Source: JAGVVZ01 sp964372465
GTDB taxonomy: Archaea; Aenigmatarchaeota; Aenigmatarchaeia; CG10238-14
Reading direction: 5' to 3'
DNA length: 41,634 bases
Assembly: GCA_964372465.1 (NCBI GenBank)
Contig: CAYJRA010000005.1
Location: forward strand, 1-41,634
Below the pieces are notes generated by a model. That model was not told the origin of the DNA and ran no database searches. It saw nothing but the letters and a program-made list of their open reading frames with translations. The translations under genes were made by a program, and so were the position numbers. Of this stretch, positions 30,591 through 39,723 are shown piece by piece. Within the stretch, counting starts at the first letter, position 1, and each line of letters opens with the position of its first letter.

Positions 30591-31247
30591 CTATTTTTCT
30601 CCGTTCCACTCTTTGAAAAATTCATCCAGAAAAATTTTCATAAATTTATGCCTCTCTAAAGCCATCTTTTTTGCAGTCTTGGTATTCATATTCTCTTTCA
30701 ATTTCAGGAGCTTGCTATAGAAGTGATGCACCGTTGATGGATCCAGTTCAGGCTCATCAAACGTTTTTCTGTCAAAGGGTATTTCGGGTATCCACATCAA
30801 TCTTTTATATGTTCCACCGAAGGCAAAGGTTCTGCCAATGCCTATCGCTCCAATGGCATCAAGATTATCTGCATCTTGCAATATCAAAGTCTCTATGTCA
30901 TTAACTGTCTTTCCTTGGTTGGAAAAGGAGTATTCTTCGTGAAATTCGATGCAATGCAGTATTCTCTCTATTTTGTCTTTCGGTATATCAATTTTTTCCA
31001 AGATTTTTTTCACAATAGGAAGGGAGTCCTTTGGAGTGCAGTATTTTCCAGTTTCTATCTGGATTATTCTATGTATATCATGCAGAAAGGCAGAAATTCC
31101 GATTACTAATTTGTCCCCGCCCTCTTTTTTTTGGATATGCAATGCCAGATTTAGAACTCTTTTCAGATGATAGATGTCATGCCCGCTGCTCTCGGAACTG
31201 AACGTTTTTTTTATTTCATTTTCCAGTTTGCTTATAATTTCTTCCAT
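30591..31247 (-). CDS. HD-domain phosphohydrolase
   Basis: A 218-residue HD-superfamily protein with metal ligands in order: H in SSGHDIYHLKRV, the H-D pair in FLHDIHR, H in IEFHEEYSF, and D in LQDADNLDAIGAIGIGRTF. This matches the YedJ-type subgroup, metal-dependent phosphohydrolases of nucleotides or related compounds. The substrate is not known. The gene stands between the two-helix membrane protein and the DUF1003 gene on the same strand. Confidence 0.9.
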   Translation of the reverse strand: MEEIISKLENEIKKTFSSESSGHDIYHLKRVLNLALHIQKKEGGDKLVIGISAFLHDIHRIIQIETGKYCTPKDSLPIVKKILEKIDIPKDKIERILHCIEFHEEYSFSNQGKTVNDIETLILQDADNLDAIGAIGIGRTFAFGGTYKRLMWIPEIPFDRKTFDEPELDPSTVHHFYSKLLKLKENMNTKTAKKMALERHKFMKIFLDEFFKEWNGEK

Positions 31248-31299
31248 TAATTCACCAGATTATCTAAAGCATATTCAATAAATTGAATCAATAATTATT

Positions 31300-31890
31300 T
31301 CAACTTTTTTTATGGTTCAGCGCAATGAGTGAAATAACCAAGATAGATAGAAAAGCCAACCCAAATGGATATGCCAGTGACGATGGTTCGACCAGTCTAG
31401 CGGTGGTCTGAGTTGATGAAAGAAGAAGTCCACTAAAGCTTACGCCGGAAATCGTCATAATTCCTAAGGTTGCCAGTTTCAAAGGTTCTATTTTTGAAGA
31501 TCTTGAATGATGTTTTTTAATTCCCAGGATTTTTGATCTTAAAACTGAAACGTCTTTTTTTAATTCGTTTATTTTTCTGGAAACATAGTTTGGATCAGCC
31601 AATCTGGGATTTGTGATTGCGGCTGTATGGGATAAAAGCCAGCTGTTTTTTTGCAGAGCTTCGAATTCAGGTATATATCCAAGGCTCTCATTTCTTATAT
31701 ACGGCGATCTTTGGGCTATATCAAAAACAAACATTTCCAACTCATTTATCATTCTTCCAATAGCATACCAATATTTTAAGGTTTCAAAGCCCCTGTTTTT
31801 CATCGTATTTAGCGTATCAGCAGCATCATTGATAAATCTCAGATGTTCATATAATCCATCTAATAATACTTCAGTATCACTCTCTCTCAT
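31300..31890 (-). CDS. Helical protein with C-terminal two-helix membrane hairpin
   Basis: A 196-residue protein. Residues 1-125 are soluble and mostly helical, with no known domain. Residues 135-192 form two transmembrane helices separated by a short loop, TTARLVEPSSLAYPFG. The hairpin and loop recur in the neighbouring 65-residue protein (TAKLVEPSSLTYLLG), so one module occurs in two contexts. Function unknown; membrane attachment of the helical domain is inferred. Confidence 0.7.
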   Translation of the reverse strand: MRESDTEVLLDGLYEHLRFINDAADTLNTMKNRGFETLKYWYAIGRMINELEMFVFDIAQRSPYIRNESLGYIPEFEALQKNSWLLSHTAAITNPRLADPNYVSRKINELKKDVSVLRSKILGIKKHHSRSSKIEPLKLATLGIMTISGVSFSGLLLSSTQTTARLVEPSSLAYPFGLAFLSILVISLIALNHKKS

Positions 31891-31933
31891 GTGACCTAAT
31901 TAATTTTGTTTTCTAACTTAAAAATAGTTTCAA

Positions 31934-32131
31934 TTAATTTTTGTGCCTCAAAAACATCAACGAGATGGCAAAAATCGAAAAAAACATTATTCCAAGCAGA
32001 TATGTCAATGACGATGGCTCTACCAGCTTGGCAGTAGGCTCTGTGTGGAATAATCCCAAGAACATGAAGCCTATCACAGAAACAACCATAATAGCAATTA
32101 ATCCTATGGAGCTTAATTCCTCTGTCTTCAT
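31934..32131 (-). CDS. Two-helix membrane hairpin protein, 65 aa
   Basis: The small protein is almost entirely two transmembrane helices (about 9-28 and 41-61) joined by EPTAKLVEPSSLTYLLG, and ends in RHKN. It corresponds to the C-terminal module of the next gene, with about half of the residues alike by eye. The two are probably paralogues by partial tandem duplication. It lies just after L10e on the same strand. Confidence 0.7.
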   Translation of the reverse strand: MKTEELSSIGLIAIMVVSVIGFMFLGLFHTEPTAKLVEPSSLTYLLGIMFFSIFAISLMFLRHKN

Positions 32132-32168
32132 AAAATTTATTTAGTTTGGTATAATAAAAAACAAATTC

Positions 32169-32687
32169 TTAGTTGCTTACAATAATTTTGCAAGAACCAG
32201 GCAATTTCTGAACAGCTCTATGCAAAGCTTTCTTCCCGTGAGCTATGTTTGCCTTGTCGACTTTCAATAAGAATATTCTTTCTCCCGGATATGTTATTAC
32301 AGCTCTTCCTTTCGGTTTTCCAAAAGCCAATCTCATACCCATAGAGAACCTGTCTGCGCCCGCACCCGTTGCTAATGTGTGTTCTCTCAAAACTTGATGA
32401 GGATAAACAAGAAGCTTCATGAAGAAGTTTTCAAGTCCCACAAACTTTTCTAAGTGCTTGTTGGCAGTGATTCTGGCAGATTCTATTGAATTCTCTCTTA
32501 TCTGCATGGGATCTTCAACAATTAAATATAAAGTTGTATCAAACTGCTTAGTTCTGCTGCCCATTTCAAAAACATGGATTTTTGGATATGGCACGCCGAC
32601 TACATAACTCTTTTTCGGCTTTCTTTGCGATACTCTTGTCCAAGGCCTCTCAATTCTTCTAGTTGTTCTTCCTGGTCTAAGCGTCAT
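32169..32687 (-). CDS. rpl10e: 50S ribosomal protein L10e (uL16)
   Basis: A 172-residue archaeal L10e of normal length. Recognisable segments are TRRIERPWTRVSQRKPKKSY, PYPKIHVFEMG, HQVLREHTLATGAGADRFS, MGMRLAFGKPKGRA and AHGKKALHRAVQKLPGSCKI. It lies near the tRNA and 5S region of the large subunit. GGTTTAAAAATC upstream is a likely TATA region, with a leader of about 20 nt. Confidence 0.95.
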   Translation of the reverse strand: MTLRPGRTTRRIERPWTRVSQRKPKKSYVVGVPYPKIHVFEMGSRTKQFDTTLYLIVEDPMQIRENSIESARITANKHLEKFVGLENFFMKLLVYPHQVLREHTLATGAGADRFSMGMRLAFGKPKGRAVITYPGERIFLLKVDKANIAHGKKALHRAVQKLPGSCKIIVSN

Positions 32688-32858
32688 AATTATCTCTTAC
32701 TAATAGAAAGTTATGATTTTTAAACCTTTACTTTCAGGGGCTATGTAGAAATTCTCTATCAAAATAACTATTCTTTCTTGATATAAAAATTTCCTTGAAG
32801 AATCTACTTTTAATAATTAAAATCCATATTTGTTATAAACTGTTTTTAAAGTGGTTTT
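32688..32858. other. Divergent promoter region, L10e / thymidylate synthase
   Basis: An AT-rich spacer carrying divergent promoters: a minus-strand TTTAAAAA box for L10e and a plus-strand TTATAAAC near 32831-32838, centred about 26 nt before ATG 32859. No gene or structured RNA is seen. Confidence 0.45.
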
Positions 32859-34400
32859 ATGCCAATAAATTCTGATAATCTCTATCTCCCGGAAAAATAT
32901 AAGGTTACCCTAGGAAACGGTGATCACGTGGGCTTGTGTACGGTTTGGAGCGATCCAAATATTGTTATCAAACAAGTACCACAGCTTCTAGATGTTTGTG
33001 CTATAATCGGTACTTTGTATAGCAAAGAAGGCGTTAATATTATGCTGAGAAATCTTTGCCTTAATCCACAGATTAATAATCTTTTGATATGGGGTAAAGG
33101 TCAGTTATCACGGACATCTTTGGGGAAATCTGGATGGGATGTTTTGATAAATTTGTGGAAAAATGGAGTTAGCGATGACGGGTTGGTGAAAGGAATAAAT
33201 TTCCGTTTGCACGAAAATATGGATTTTTCTATTATAAGAAAGACAGTGGAAAATGTAAAATTAGCAGATGTCAGCGAAATGGAATTGACACAAGTTTTAG
33301 ATTTTATTTCTAAAATAAAAAAAAAGAAACCACACATGAATCCAGTAAGTTTCTCTGTTTATCAGAGAGAAGTTGATTTTGCACTGCCGTCGGAAGGAGT
33401 TGGTTGGATAGTCCGTGGTAGAAGAATAACAGATGCTTGGATAAAGGCTATTGATAGAATTGTGAGATATGGCACTGTTAAGAAGACGGAGTATGGAAAC
33501 CAGATGAAAGAACTGGTCGTTTTAACTTGGGTTTCTGAAGAAGAGAGTGCAGACGAACCGCATATACCAAATTGGCCTGACGAATTGAAACATATAATTG
33601 GCATAGAATCGAAAGAATCAATACATGAATATATCAACAGTGTATTTTTTGAATCAAAACTGCCTGAGGGAACTGTTTATACCTACGGACAAAGACTACG
33701 GGCATATCCAACAGAATCTGGGAAACAAATAGACCAAATAAGTTTTTTGATAAATAAAATGAAAGAATGTGAAGTAAGTAGGAGAGCTGTAGCTACGTTG
33801 TGGTATCCTTTGGAGGATGAGTTGGAGAAGTCGCCTGCATGTTTGACGCAAATCCAGATATTGCAGAATGATGGTAGATTACATTTATTTGCAACGGTGA
33901 GAAGCCATGATATGTTTAAAGCTGCCTTATTGAATGCCTTTGGTCTTCGAGCAATTCAGGAAGAAGTTGCTAAGGAGATAGGATTTAAAGTCGGTAAACT
34001 ATCCATAACATCTAATTCAGCACATATATATGAAGAAGATTGGGATAATGCAAAGAAACTTGTGAAATGCCAAATATGGGAGAAACCAATATCATTGGCA
34101 TTTAATGAAAAGGAGGATACAGATTCCAGAGGAAATATGGTTGTGAGTATAATAGGTAATAAATTATCTGTAGATTTGATTTCTCCCAGCGGTGAAGCAT
34201 TATTAACTTTAGAAGGATCTAATGCAAAAGAGCTATGTCTGAAAATAGCAAAATTAGATTTGCTTTCTAGACCAGATCACTATATGGATATAGCTCGGCA
34301 ATTAACAAAGGCAGAGATAGCGATGAAATTGGGTAAAGAATTCAAGCAAGACAAATCATTTACAATTTCAGATAAAGATGAAAGATTGACGCACGATTAA
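32859..34400 (+). CDS. thyA: Thymidylate synthase with MtrA-like N-terminal and DUF4346 C-terminal domains
   Basis: A 513-residue three-part protein. The middle (about 180-405) is a ThyA-type thymidylate synthase: YGQRLR (276-281), catalytic Cys C328 in SPACLTQIQ, RSHD with R348/D351, N359 in LLNAFG, and H389/Y391 in AHIYEEDW. All key positions are kept, so dUMP methylation is expected. The N-terminal 120 residues (VGLCTVWSDPNIVI, MLRNLCLNPQINNLLIWGKG) resemble the MtrA corrinoid-subunit fold. The C-terminus (about 405-503, ending HYMDIARQLTKAEIAMKLGK) matches DUF4346. The folate or pterin donor is unknown. dTMP kinase faces it, 15 bp away. Confidence 0.85.
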   Translation: MPINSDNLYLPEKYKVTLGNGDHVGLCTVWSDPNIVIKQVPQLLDVCAIIGTLYSKEGVNIMLRNLCLNPQINNLLIWGKGQLSRTSLGKSGWDVLINLWKNGVSDDGLVKGINFRLHENMDFSIIRKTVENVKLADVSEMELTQVLDFISKIKKKKPHMNPVSFSVYQREVDFALPSEGVGWIVRGRRITDAWIKAIDRIVRYGTVKKTEYGNQMKELVVLTWVSEEESADEPHIPNWPDELKHIIGIESKESIHEYINSVFFESKLPEGTVYTYGQRLRAYPTESGKQIDQISFLINKMKECEVSRRAVATLWYPLEDELEKSPACLTQIQILQNDGRLHLFATVRSHDMFKAALLNAFGLRAIQEEVAKEIGFKVGKLSITSNSAHIYEEDWDNAKKLVKCQIWEKPISLAFNEKEDTDSRGNMVVSIIGNKLSVDLISPSGEALLTLEGSNAKELCLKIAKLDLLSRPDHYMDIARQLTKAEIAMKLGKEFKQDKSFTISDKDERLTHD

Positions 34401-34415
34401 ACAATCTTAGTTTTA

Positions 34416-35078
34416 TTATAAAAAATTTCCCAATTCTTTCATTATGTCATTGTGTATATCTTTGGAATCCCTAATTTTTAGTTTGCTGTCAACACACTTT
34501 ATTACTCTCCAGTTTTTTTCTCTTTTAGCAATTTCTAAATACATGTTTCTCGCTTTTTTTTGAAATTCCATTTTATGTTCATATATGTCCTTTGACATAT
34601 TTTTGAGATAATCCTTACCTTTTCTTTTTTCAATTAATTCCTTTGTGGCTTCCACCGGAACATCCAAGAAAATCACAATATCGGGTTGTGTCATTCTCGA
34701 TTCAACTTGTTTTACCCAATCGACTAGCTGTATGCTATCTTTAACCATTGCACCATGATATGCCATGGCCGATGGAGTAAATCTGTCAGTAATGACTATC
34801 TCCCCGTTGCTCAGTTTTTGTTTTATCTCGTCTCTGAACTGGTATCTGTCCATTGCATAAAGCATGCAGGCAATTTCTGGCATCACTTCTTTCAATTTCC
34901 AGAATTCTCCTCTAAGATGCGCGGCAACTAATTTTCCAAAGGTAGTTTCATAAGCAGGAAAGCTATAAAGTGATGTTTTGAAGTTTCTTTTTTCTAATGT
35001 ATTTTTCAGCAGTTCAGCCTGTGTGTGTTTCCCAGAAGAATCTACTCCTTCAATGTCAATAAAGATGCCTTTTTTCAT
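34416..35078 (-). CDS. tmk: Thymidylate kinase
   Basis: A 220-residue P-loop kinase that phosphorylates dTMP to dTDP. The P-loop is IEGVDSSGKHTQ, with His where Ser is common. The DR motif (VITDRFTPSAMAYHGAM) and the LID-region EKRKGKDYLK-like segment (IEKRKGKDYLKN) fit the family. The C-terminus carries the usual long helix. Convergent with thymidylate synthase, it completes a two-step dTTP route at one locus. Confidence 0.93.
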   Translation of the reverse strand: MKKGIFIDIEGVDSSGKHTQAELLKNTLEKRNFKTSLYSFPAYETTFGKLVAAHLRGEFWKLKEVMPEIACMLYAMDRYQFRDEIKQKLSNGEIVITDRFTPSAMAYHGAMVKDSIQLVDWVKQVESRMTQPDIVIFLDVPVEATKELIEKRKGKDYLKNMSKDIYEHKMEFQKKARNMYLEIAKREKNWRVIKCVDSKLKIRDSKDIHNDIMKELGNFL

Positions 35079-35143
35079 AAATCTAAATTTGATTTCAAGA
35101 ATTTAATAATTCAACACAGATTCAATAAAATATTATATGGTAT

Positions 35144-35728
35144 TCATTTTCTTTTGTTTTTGAATTTTTTTGGGGTTTCCTTGTTTTCTATTTTTTTATA
35201 GCCGAGATAAATCAGAATCACCAATACAATACCCAAAGCCACTAGCTTTATGTATTTATTAAGCGTAAACCAGTATTTCCATGTATATATCAAAGACCAC
35301 AAGACCAACAGAACACCACCACCCATTAATCCCGGTCCAATACTTTCTAGTTTAGTTAATAAGATGCCTAGTATTATAGATCCTATAGCAATGGAAATAA
35401 TTATGAAAAAACTATTTCTAGCGTGTATATATTCAGGGTTTTGTTTTTCTGATTCTTCTACGCATTTGTCTCTTGAATCAAGGCACATCTTATATGATGG
35501 ATCCTTCATAGTTTTTGAGTAACAGTTTTGATATTCTGTGTCTGAATAATTATAATTATATTGATCCAGACTATCCTGAGTTGTCTTTTCACAATTATAT
35601 TTTTGGTTGCAGTCATTTTCTGTGTAGGTATATTCTGGTGGTTCATAAATTACATGCAATCCAAATGCTATAAAAACAGTAAAAATGATTGCAATTGCTC
35701 CAGCAAGAAAAGTTTTAGCTAATGCCAT
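35144..35728 (-). CDS. Four-helix membrane protein with Cys-containing external loop
   Basis: A 194-residue protein with one N-terminal helix (about 5-27), a polar external loop of about 75 residues containing five Cys and many Tyr/Asn residues, then three more helices (about 106-125, 129-150 and 158-177) and a Lys-rich cytoplasmic tail. No recognised family motif. The loop, with CNQKYNC and MCLDSRDKC, may be disulfide-stabilised. Function unknown. Confidence 0.7.
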   Translation of the reverse strand: MALAKTFLAGAIAIIFTVFIAFGLHVIYEPPEYTYTENDCNQKYNCEKTTQDSLDQYNYNYSDTEYQNCYSKTMKDPSYKMCLDSRDKCVEESEKQNPEYIHARNSFFIIISIAIGSIILGILLTKLESIGPGLMGGGVLLVLWSLIYTWKYWFTLNKYIKLVALGIVLVILIYLGYKKIENKETPKKFKNKRK

Positions 35729-35806
35729 TATAATTAATTGTTGTGGCGCGGTATTTAAAACAATATTATAGTAAACAATATATTTCTCTATTATGATAAA
35801 TTATAG

Positions 35807-36133
35807 ATGGACATTTTAATCATAGTTCCTTTTATCGCTGGCATTCTAATCGGTGGAGTAAATTTGCTTGTTAAATATATAACCAAAGAACCGTCACTGA
35901 TAAACATATACACTTTATTGCTTGCCATTGTTGGCGGATTGAGTACAATTCTTGTTTTATATAGTTACAAAACTTTGGAGTTGTGGAAAGCAGCTACAAT
36001 AATAACCGGAGTTTCAATAGCAGCTACGGTTATATTGAGTGTTTTATTTTTACATGAATCTATAAGCATTCAGAAATGGTTTTTGATATTCTTAGTTTTA
36101 GGATTATTAACTGTAATATCATTAATAAAATAA
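35807..36133 (+). CDS. Small EamA/SMR-like membrane protein
   Basis: A 108-residue protein of four transmembrane helices. Helix 3-4 wording (ITGVSIAATVILSVLFLHES, then IQKWFLIFLVLGLLTVI) resembles the half-repeat of EamA transporters or small multidrug resistance proteins, including the conserved F-L-x-E turn. A membrane-embedded Glu of the SMR type is not seen in helix 1. It would have to dimerise to form a transporter. Substrate unknown. Confidence 0.7.
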   Translation: MDILIIVPFIAGILIGGVNLLVKYITKEPSLINIYTLLLAIVGGLSTILVLYSYKTLELWKAATIITGVSIAATVILSVLFLHESISIQKWFLIFLVLGLLTVISLIK

Positions 36134-36154
36134 GATGATAATTAGAATCCAAAG

Positions 36155-37363
36155 TTAAAAAGGCAACTTGAATCTAAATCCCTTCTTTCTCATTTTTGCT
36201 CTCAGCGCTATTTTTTTAATGTTAGCTGATATGATTTTATCCGATTCTTCCAAACTTTTTTTGTTGTTACCAACACCACTTGTATTACCAACACCAATTA
36301 TGACAATACTTCCCTTATCTGGTGTTCTTTGAATTGATTTTTCAACCAATTCCAAAACCTTTTTTGTGCCATTTCTTACATGTCTTCTCATAGGCATGAT
36401 CGCTTCTTCGGCACTCATTTTTACAATTATAGAATCAAGCGACACCTCATGTTTTACAACAACATCTTCTATCTGATATCTCTCAACACCTATACCACCC
36501 ATTGCAACACCGACGCCTTCTGCTATAGTTCCAGTTTTCTCTCCTTCTAATTTTGCCGCCGCGTCAATAGAAATGATCTTCGCAATCTTCTCTTTTTTCG
36601 CAATCTTCTCTAAAGCCTTTCCAGGATTCCCAGTTCTTCCACCCGGACCTTTTGCCTTCATTATTATTACATTCCTGTTTTTGATTTTTCTCCTAGCTAT
36701 TACGGTTTCATCATCAACAGATTCAACTTTAGAGTCACCTATTAGGTTAGAAGCTATGTACGGTCCTATACCATCTCCTATCACCCAACCGTTAGATAAT
36801 GCTTCCGTGCCGTGCAACAATGCCTTTGCCATTCTCTCTATAAAAGGCAACTGCATTTGAATTATGAATGCCAAATTGATACTCTTCGTCTTCTTGATCA
36901 ATTCCACGAAATGTCTTACTATCTTTGTTAGTTGGTATAGATTCATTGCACCAGACAAACCCATCATGATGTTTGCTTTACTCTCTTCGTTAGACTCTGT
37001 GGCTATCTCATTGACAAAATACTTGAATCTGTATTTTTCTTGGTTGACTATGTGTTCTAATTTTTTCATTACTCCGTAAGGATCTATATCAACAGGAGGT
37101 ATGACAAAGAACTCCAAAAAGTTTTTAACGCTAGAACGAACTTTCTTATCAGGTTTTTTTCTTATCCTCTTCAATACGTGTTTTTCTGCTTCAGATGTCA
37201 TTTCTTCTAGTGCTGAAGCGCTTTTTTCCAGCTTGAACATAATTTGTTGAACCATTATTCTTGAATACAGTGAAAAGAAAATCATTAGCACAACAATGCT
37301 TAAAATTTGGCCCATTAGGCCGCTTCCCCACTGAGAAATGTTGTCTGTAAGAAGGTTTTCCAT
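36155..37363 (-). CDS. DUF1512-family archaeal membrane-anchored protein
   Basis: A 402-residue protein with one N-terminal membrane helix (about 14-35, MGQILSIVVLMIFFSLY), then a long soluble part. It matches the archaeal DUF1512 family: ALEEMTSEAEKHVLKRIRKK, FLEFFVIPPVDIDPYGVMKK, IQMQLPFIERMAKAL, GWVIGDGIGPYIASNLIG, and a C-terminal Rossmann-like half with ISIDAAAKLEGEKTG and IVIIGVGNTSGVGNNK. The family is conserved in archaea and its function is unknown. The start is ATG 37363 because GTGAT lies eight bases upstream; the frame opens six codons earlier. Confidence 0.88.
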   Translation of the reverse strand: MENLLTDNISQWGSGLMGQILSIVVLMIFFSLYSRIMVQQIMFKLEKSASALEEMTSEAEKHVLKRIRKKPDKKVRSSVKNFLEFFVIPPVDIDPYGVMKKLEHIVNQEKYRFKYFVNEIATESNEESKANIMMGLSGAMNLYQLTKIVRHFVELIKKTKSINLAFIIQMQLPFIERMAKALLHGTEALSNGWVIGDGIGPYIASNLIGDSKVESVDDETVIARRKIKNRNVIIMKAKGPGGRTGNPGKALEKIAKKEKIAKIISIDAAAKLEGEKTGTIAEGVGVAMGGIGVERYQIEDVVVKHEVSLDSIIVKMSAEEAIMPMRRHVRNGTKKVLELVEKSIQRTPDKGSIVIIGVGNTSGVGNNKKSLEESDKIISANIKKIALRAKMRKKGFRFKLPF

Positions 37364-37435
37364 AATAATCACATAAAACATGACATATAAGTTATATAAA
37401 TATATCGTAAAGATACTATAAAGTTATTGGGTAGA

Positions 37436-38128
37436 ATGGAGCAAAAAGCATTAATTATAGTTGTCGCTCTTCTATTGTTAATTGGATTTTTCTTATTTGT
37501 TCCTCAGGGCAAGGAGTTCAGAGCTAAATATCTGGACGAACATTTCAAAAAAATTGGATACTTTTTAAAATATGTTGAGAGCAAATGGAAACTGCCAAAA
37601 ATAGGCGACAATACGAATAAACTATCGGTAATATTGTCTGATGTAAGTGCTGGAAGCATGAACGGCCAGTCGTTTGAATTGAAGAACAATGATTTTGGGG
37701 CCGTAGTCATTTCCAATTCAATATCTGTCGACGGATCCACAGTAACCTTTACCAACAATCCGCTTAAGATTTTTGCAAATGATATGACTGGCACAGTTTC
37801 ATTCTCAAATGATTTTGTTAGAGTATCAGGAAAAACCAACGAACTAACATTGGGAGATTTCAGTTTTAATAAAACCGGCATATCCTTTTCTGTTTCCGGC
37901 CATCCCATACAATTTACGTTAAATAATGTTAAGAAGAATATTATTTCATTTCAGGATATATCAGGATCATTGAAATGGACAGGATTAAGAGGAGTTTCTC
38001 CTTTGTTGAACAATGATAAATTGGAATTATATGATTTTGATGGAGTCATAGAAGAAGTAAATGGAAAAGTGGCGATTCAAGGCACTGCGAGCAAGATAAA
38101 ATTGAACGGCGTAAATATAGTGATTTAA
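37436..38128 (+). CDS. Membrane-anchored beta-rich extracellular protein
   Basis: A 230-residue protein. An N-terminal membrane anchor (about 5-23, ALIIVVALLLLIGFFLFVP) is followed by a short helix and about 170 residues of alternating polar and hydrophobic strands with many Asn, Ser and Thr residues. No catalytic motif is visible. The pattern suggests an elongated beta-sheet or beta-solenoid facing outside. The ATG follows a TATA-like TTATATAAATATA at 37391-37404. Divergent from DUF1512. Confidence 0.7.
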   Translation: MEQKALIIVVALLLLIGFFLFVPQGKEFRAKYLDEHFKKIGYFLKYVESKWKLPKIGDNTNKLSVILSDVSAGSMNGQSFELKNNDFGAVVISNSISVDGSTVTFTNNPLKIFANDMTGTVSFSNDFVRVSGKTNELTLGDFSFNKTGISFSVSGHPIQFTLNNVKKNIISFQDISGSLKWTGLRGVSPLLNNDKLELYDFDGVIEEVNGKVAIQGTASKIKLNGVNIVI

Positions 38129-38185
38129 GTTGTCGATTTCTAGGAATGATTAATCATAAATTATTCATTTTTTATAATAATGATA

Positions 38186-38923
38186 ATGAAACTCAAAAGC
38201 AAGGTTGCAATAATAACAGGTTCTAGTAGAGGCATCGGCAAAGCAACAGCCTTGCTGTTTGCAAAGGAAGGCTGTAAAGTAGTCGTAAACTATAAATCTC
38301 GAAAAGAAGATGCTGAGAACGTTTCTAAGCAAATAGGTAAAGACAATTGTATTGTCGTTCAGGCGGATGTCACAAAGGAAAAAGATGTAAAAAGATTAGT
38401 AAGAGAGACAATGAATAAATTTGGAAGAGTTGATATACTTGTGAACAATGCAGGAGAAATTCTCAGACCGGGAGATTGGAAATCAGATGTGGAGACATGG
38501 AAGAAAACTATAGATATTAATTTGACTAGTGCTTGGTTGATGACAAGAGAAGTTGCGCCAATAATGAAAAAACATGATGGTGGCTCGATAGTTAATATAG
38601 TTTCTGTTTATGGTTTCTTAGGTGCGGCTCCAGTGCTTGCTTATACTTCCGCAAAGGGTGGATTAATAACAATGACAAAATCCTTTGCCAAAGAATTAGC
38701 ACCGGAAATAAGAGTCAACGCAGTCGCACCCAGTAATGTGAATACAGATATGACAAAAGGTGCTGGGAAAGAACTGATTGAATATTTCCGTCAGCAAACT
38801 CCTATAAAAAGAATTGCCGGGCCAGAAGAACTAGCTAACGCAATATTATTTCTAGCTTCAGACGATGCTAGTTATATAACAGGAGAAATATTGGTTGTTG
38901 ACGGCGGATATAGTTTAAAATAA
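38186..38923 (+). CDS. Short-chain dehydrogenase/reductase (FabG-like)
   Basis: A 245-residue classical SDR. The NAD(P) loop is TGSSRGIGKATALLF, followed by NNAG, the catalytic Ser in IVSVYG, the Y-x-x-x-K in YTSAKGG, and VNAVAPSNVNTDM. The C-terminal DDASYITGEILVVDGGY is typical of the 3-oxoacyl-ACP-reductase-like group, although archaea use such enzymes for other ketones and sugars. An in-frame ATG two codons earlier is an alternative start. Confidence 0.93.
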   Translation: MKLKSKVAIITGSSRGIGKATALLFAKEGCKVVVNYKSRKEDAENVSKQIGKDNCIVVQADVTKEKDVKRLVRETMNKFGRVDILVNNAGEILRPGDWKSDVETWKKTIDINLTSAWLMTREVAPIMKKHDGGSIVNIVSVYGFLGAAPVLAYTSAKGGLITMTKSFAKELAPEIRVNAVAPSNVNTDMTKGAGKELIEYFRQQTPIKRIAGPEELANAILFLASDDASYITGEILVVDGGYSLK

Positions 38924-38954
38924 GTATTTAATCAAAAAACAAAACTAATATTCT

Positions 38955-39710
38955 ATGGATTTAAGAAATTTCGATACATTCATTTTCGATTTAGATAACA
39001 CTTTACTTATCTGGCCTGATCTTATAGAAGGCTCCAAGGGAATAATTAAAAAACTGGTTAATGCTAATAAACAAGTTTTATATGTCACAGACAACACAGC
39101 CAAATCTCAACTTGGACTAGCTAAACATTTGACTAAATTAGGAATCGAAACAAAATCTAATCAGATAATTAATCCCGGATACGTGATCTGGAATCATTTT
39201 AAAAATAGAAAGATTGAAGTATTGGCTTCTGGGATAGCACTGAAGTCAGACCTAAGGAAATTTGGAATAAAAATAAAAGATACTCTGCCAGTAGATTATG
39301 TTATTGTTTCTGATGATTTCAGTTTTGACTATCATAAGATGAGCCTAGGTATAAACGCAGTTTTGAATGGAGCTAAATTAATTACTTGTAGTTTAGGTAG
39401 ATTAAGATTCGAAAAAAATAGAATCATTGCTGGAACTAGTTCTATAGCAGCAGGAATACAACATGCCACCAGAAAACCAATGATAAATTTTGGTAAGCCG
39501 TCAGATTATACGATCAAAGCAACTTTAGAGAAGATTAAAGATCCTAAGAAGACTGTCATGATTGGAGACAGCATTGAGTCGGATATCGCTTTCGCAAAAA
39601 AACTTGGTTGTTATTCCGTGTTGATTTCATCTGAAATTAAAAAAATTCCGAACAAATTGAAACCAAATTTGAAGATTAATTCGATGAAAGAATTGAACAG
39701 ATACATTTAA
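38955..39710 (+). CDS. HAD-IIA (NagD/phosphoglycolate phosphatase-like) hydrolase
   Basis: A 251-residue HAD protein with a C2-type cap. Motif I is DLDNTL, motif II VTDNTAKS, Lys in NFGKPSDYTIKA, and motif III MIGDSIESDIAFAKKLG. This order and the cap between II and III define the NagD/PGP subgroup, which dephosphorylates small phosphorylated metabolites. Transcribed with, or just after, the SDR gene (about 30 bp apart). Confidence 0.92.
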   Translation: MDLRNFDTFIFDLDNTLLIWPDLIEGSKGIIKKLVNANKQVLYVTDNTAKSQLGLAKHLTKLGIETKSNQIINPGYVIWNHFKNRKIEVLASGIALKSDLRKFGIKIKDTLPVDYVIVSDDFSFDYHKMSLGINAVLNGAKLITCSLGRLRFEKNRIIAGTSSIAAGIQHATRKPMINFGKPSDYTIKATLEKIKDPKKTVMIGDSIESDIAFAKKLGCYSVLISSEIKKIPNKLKPNLKINSMKELNRYI

Positions 39711-39723
39711 TATAATAAAACAT

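Noticed and set aside
32859..35078. Thymidylate synthase and dTMP kinase as viral cargo
   Set aside because: No phage or plasmid genes nearby, and base composition is like the surroundings. Ordinary dTTP synthesis is sufficient.
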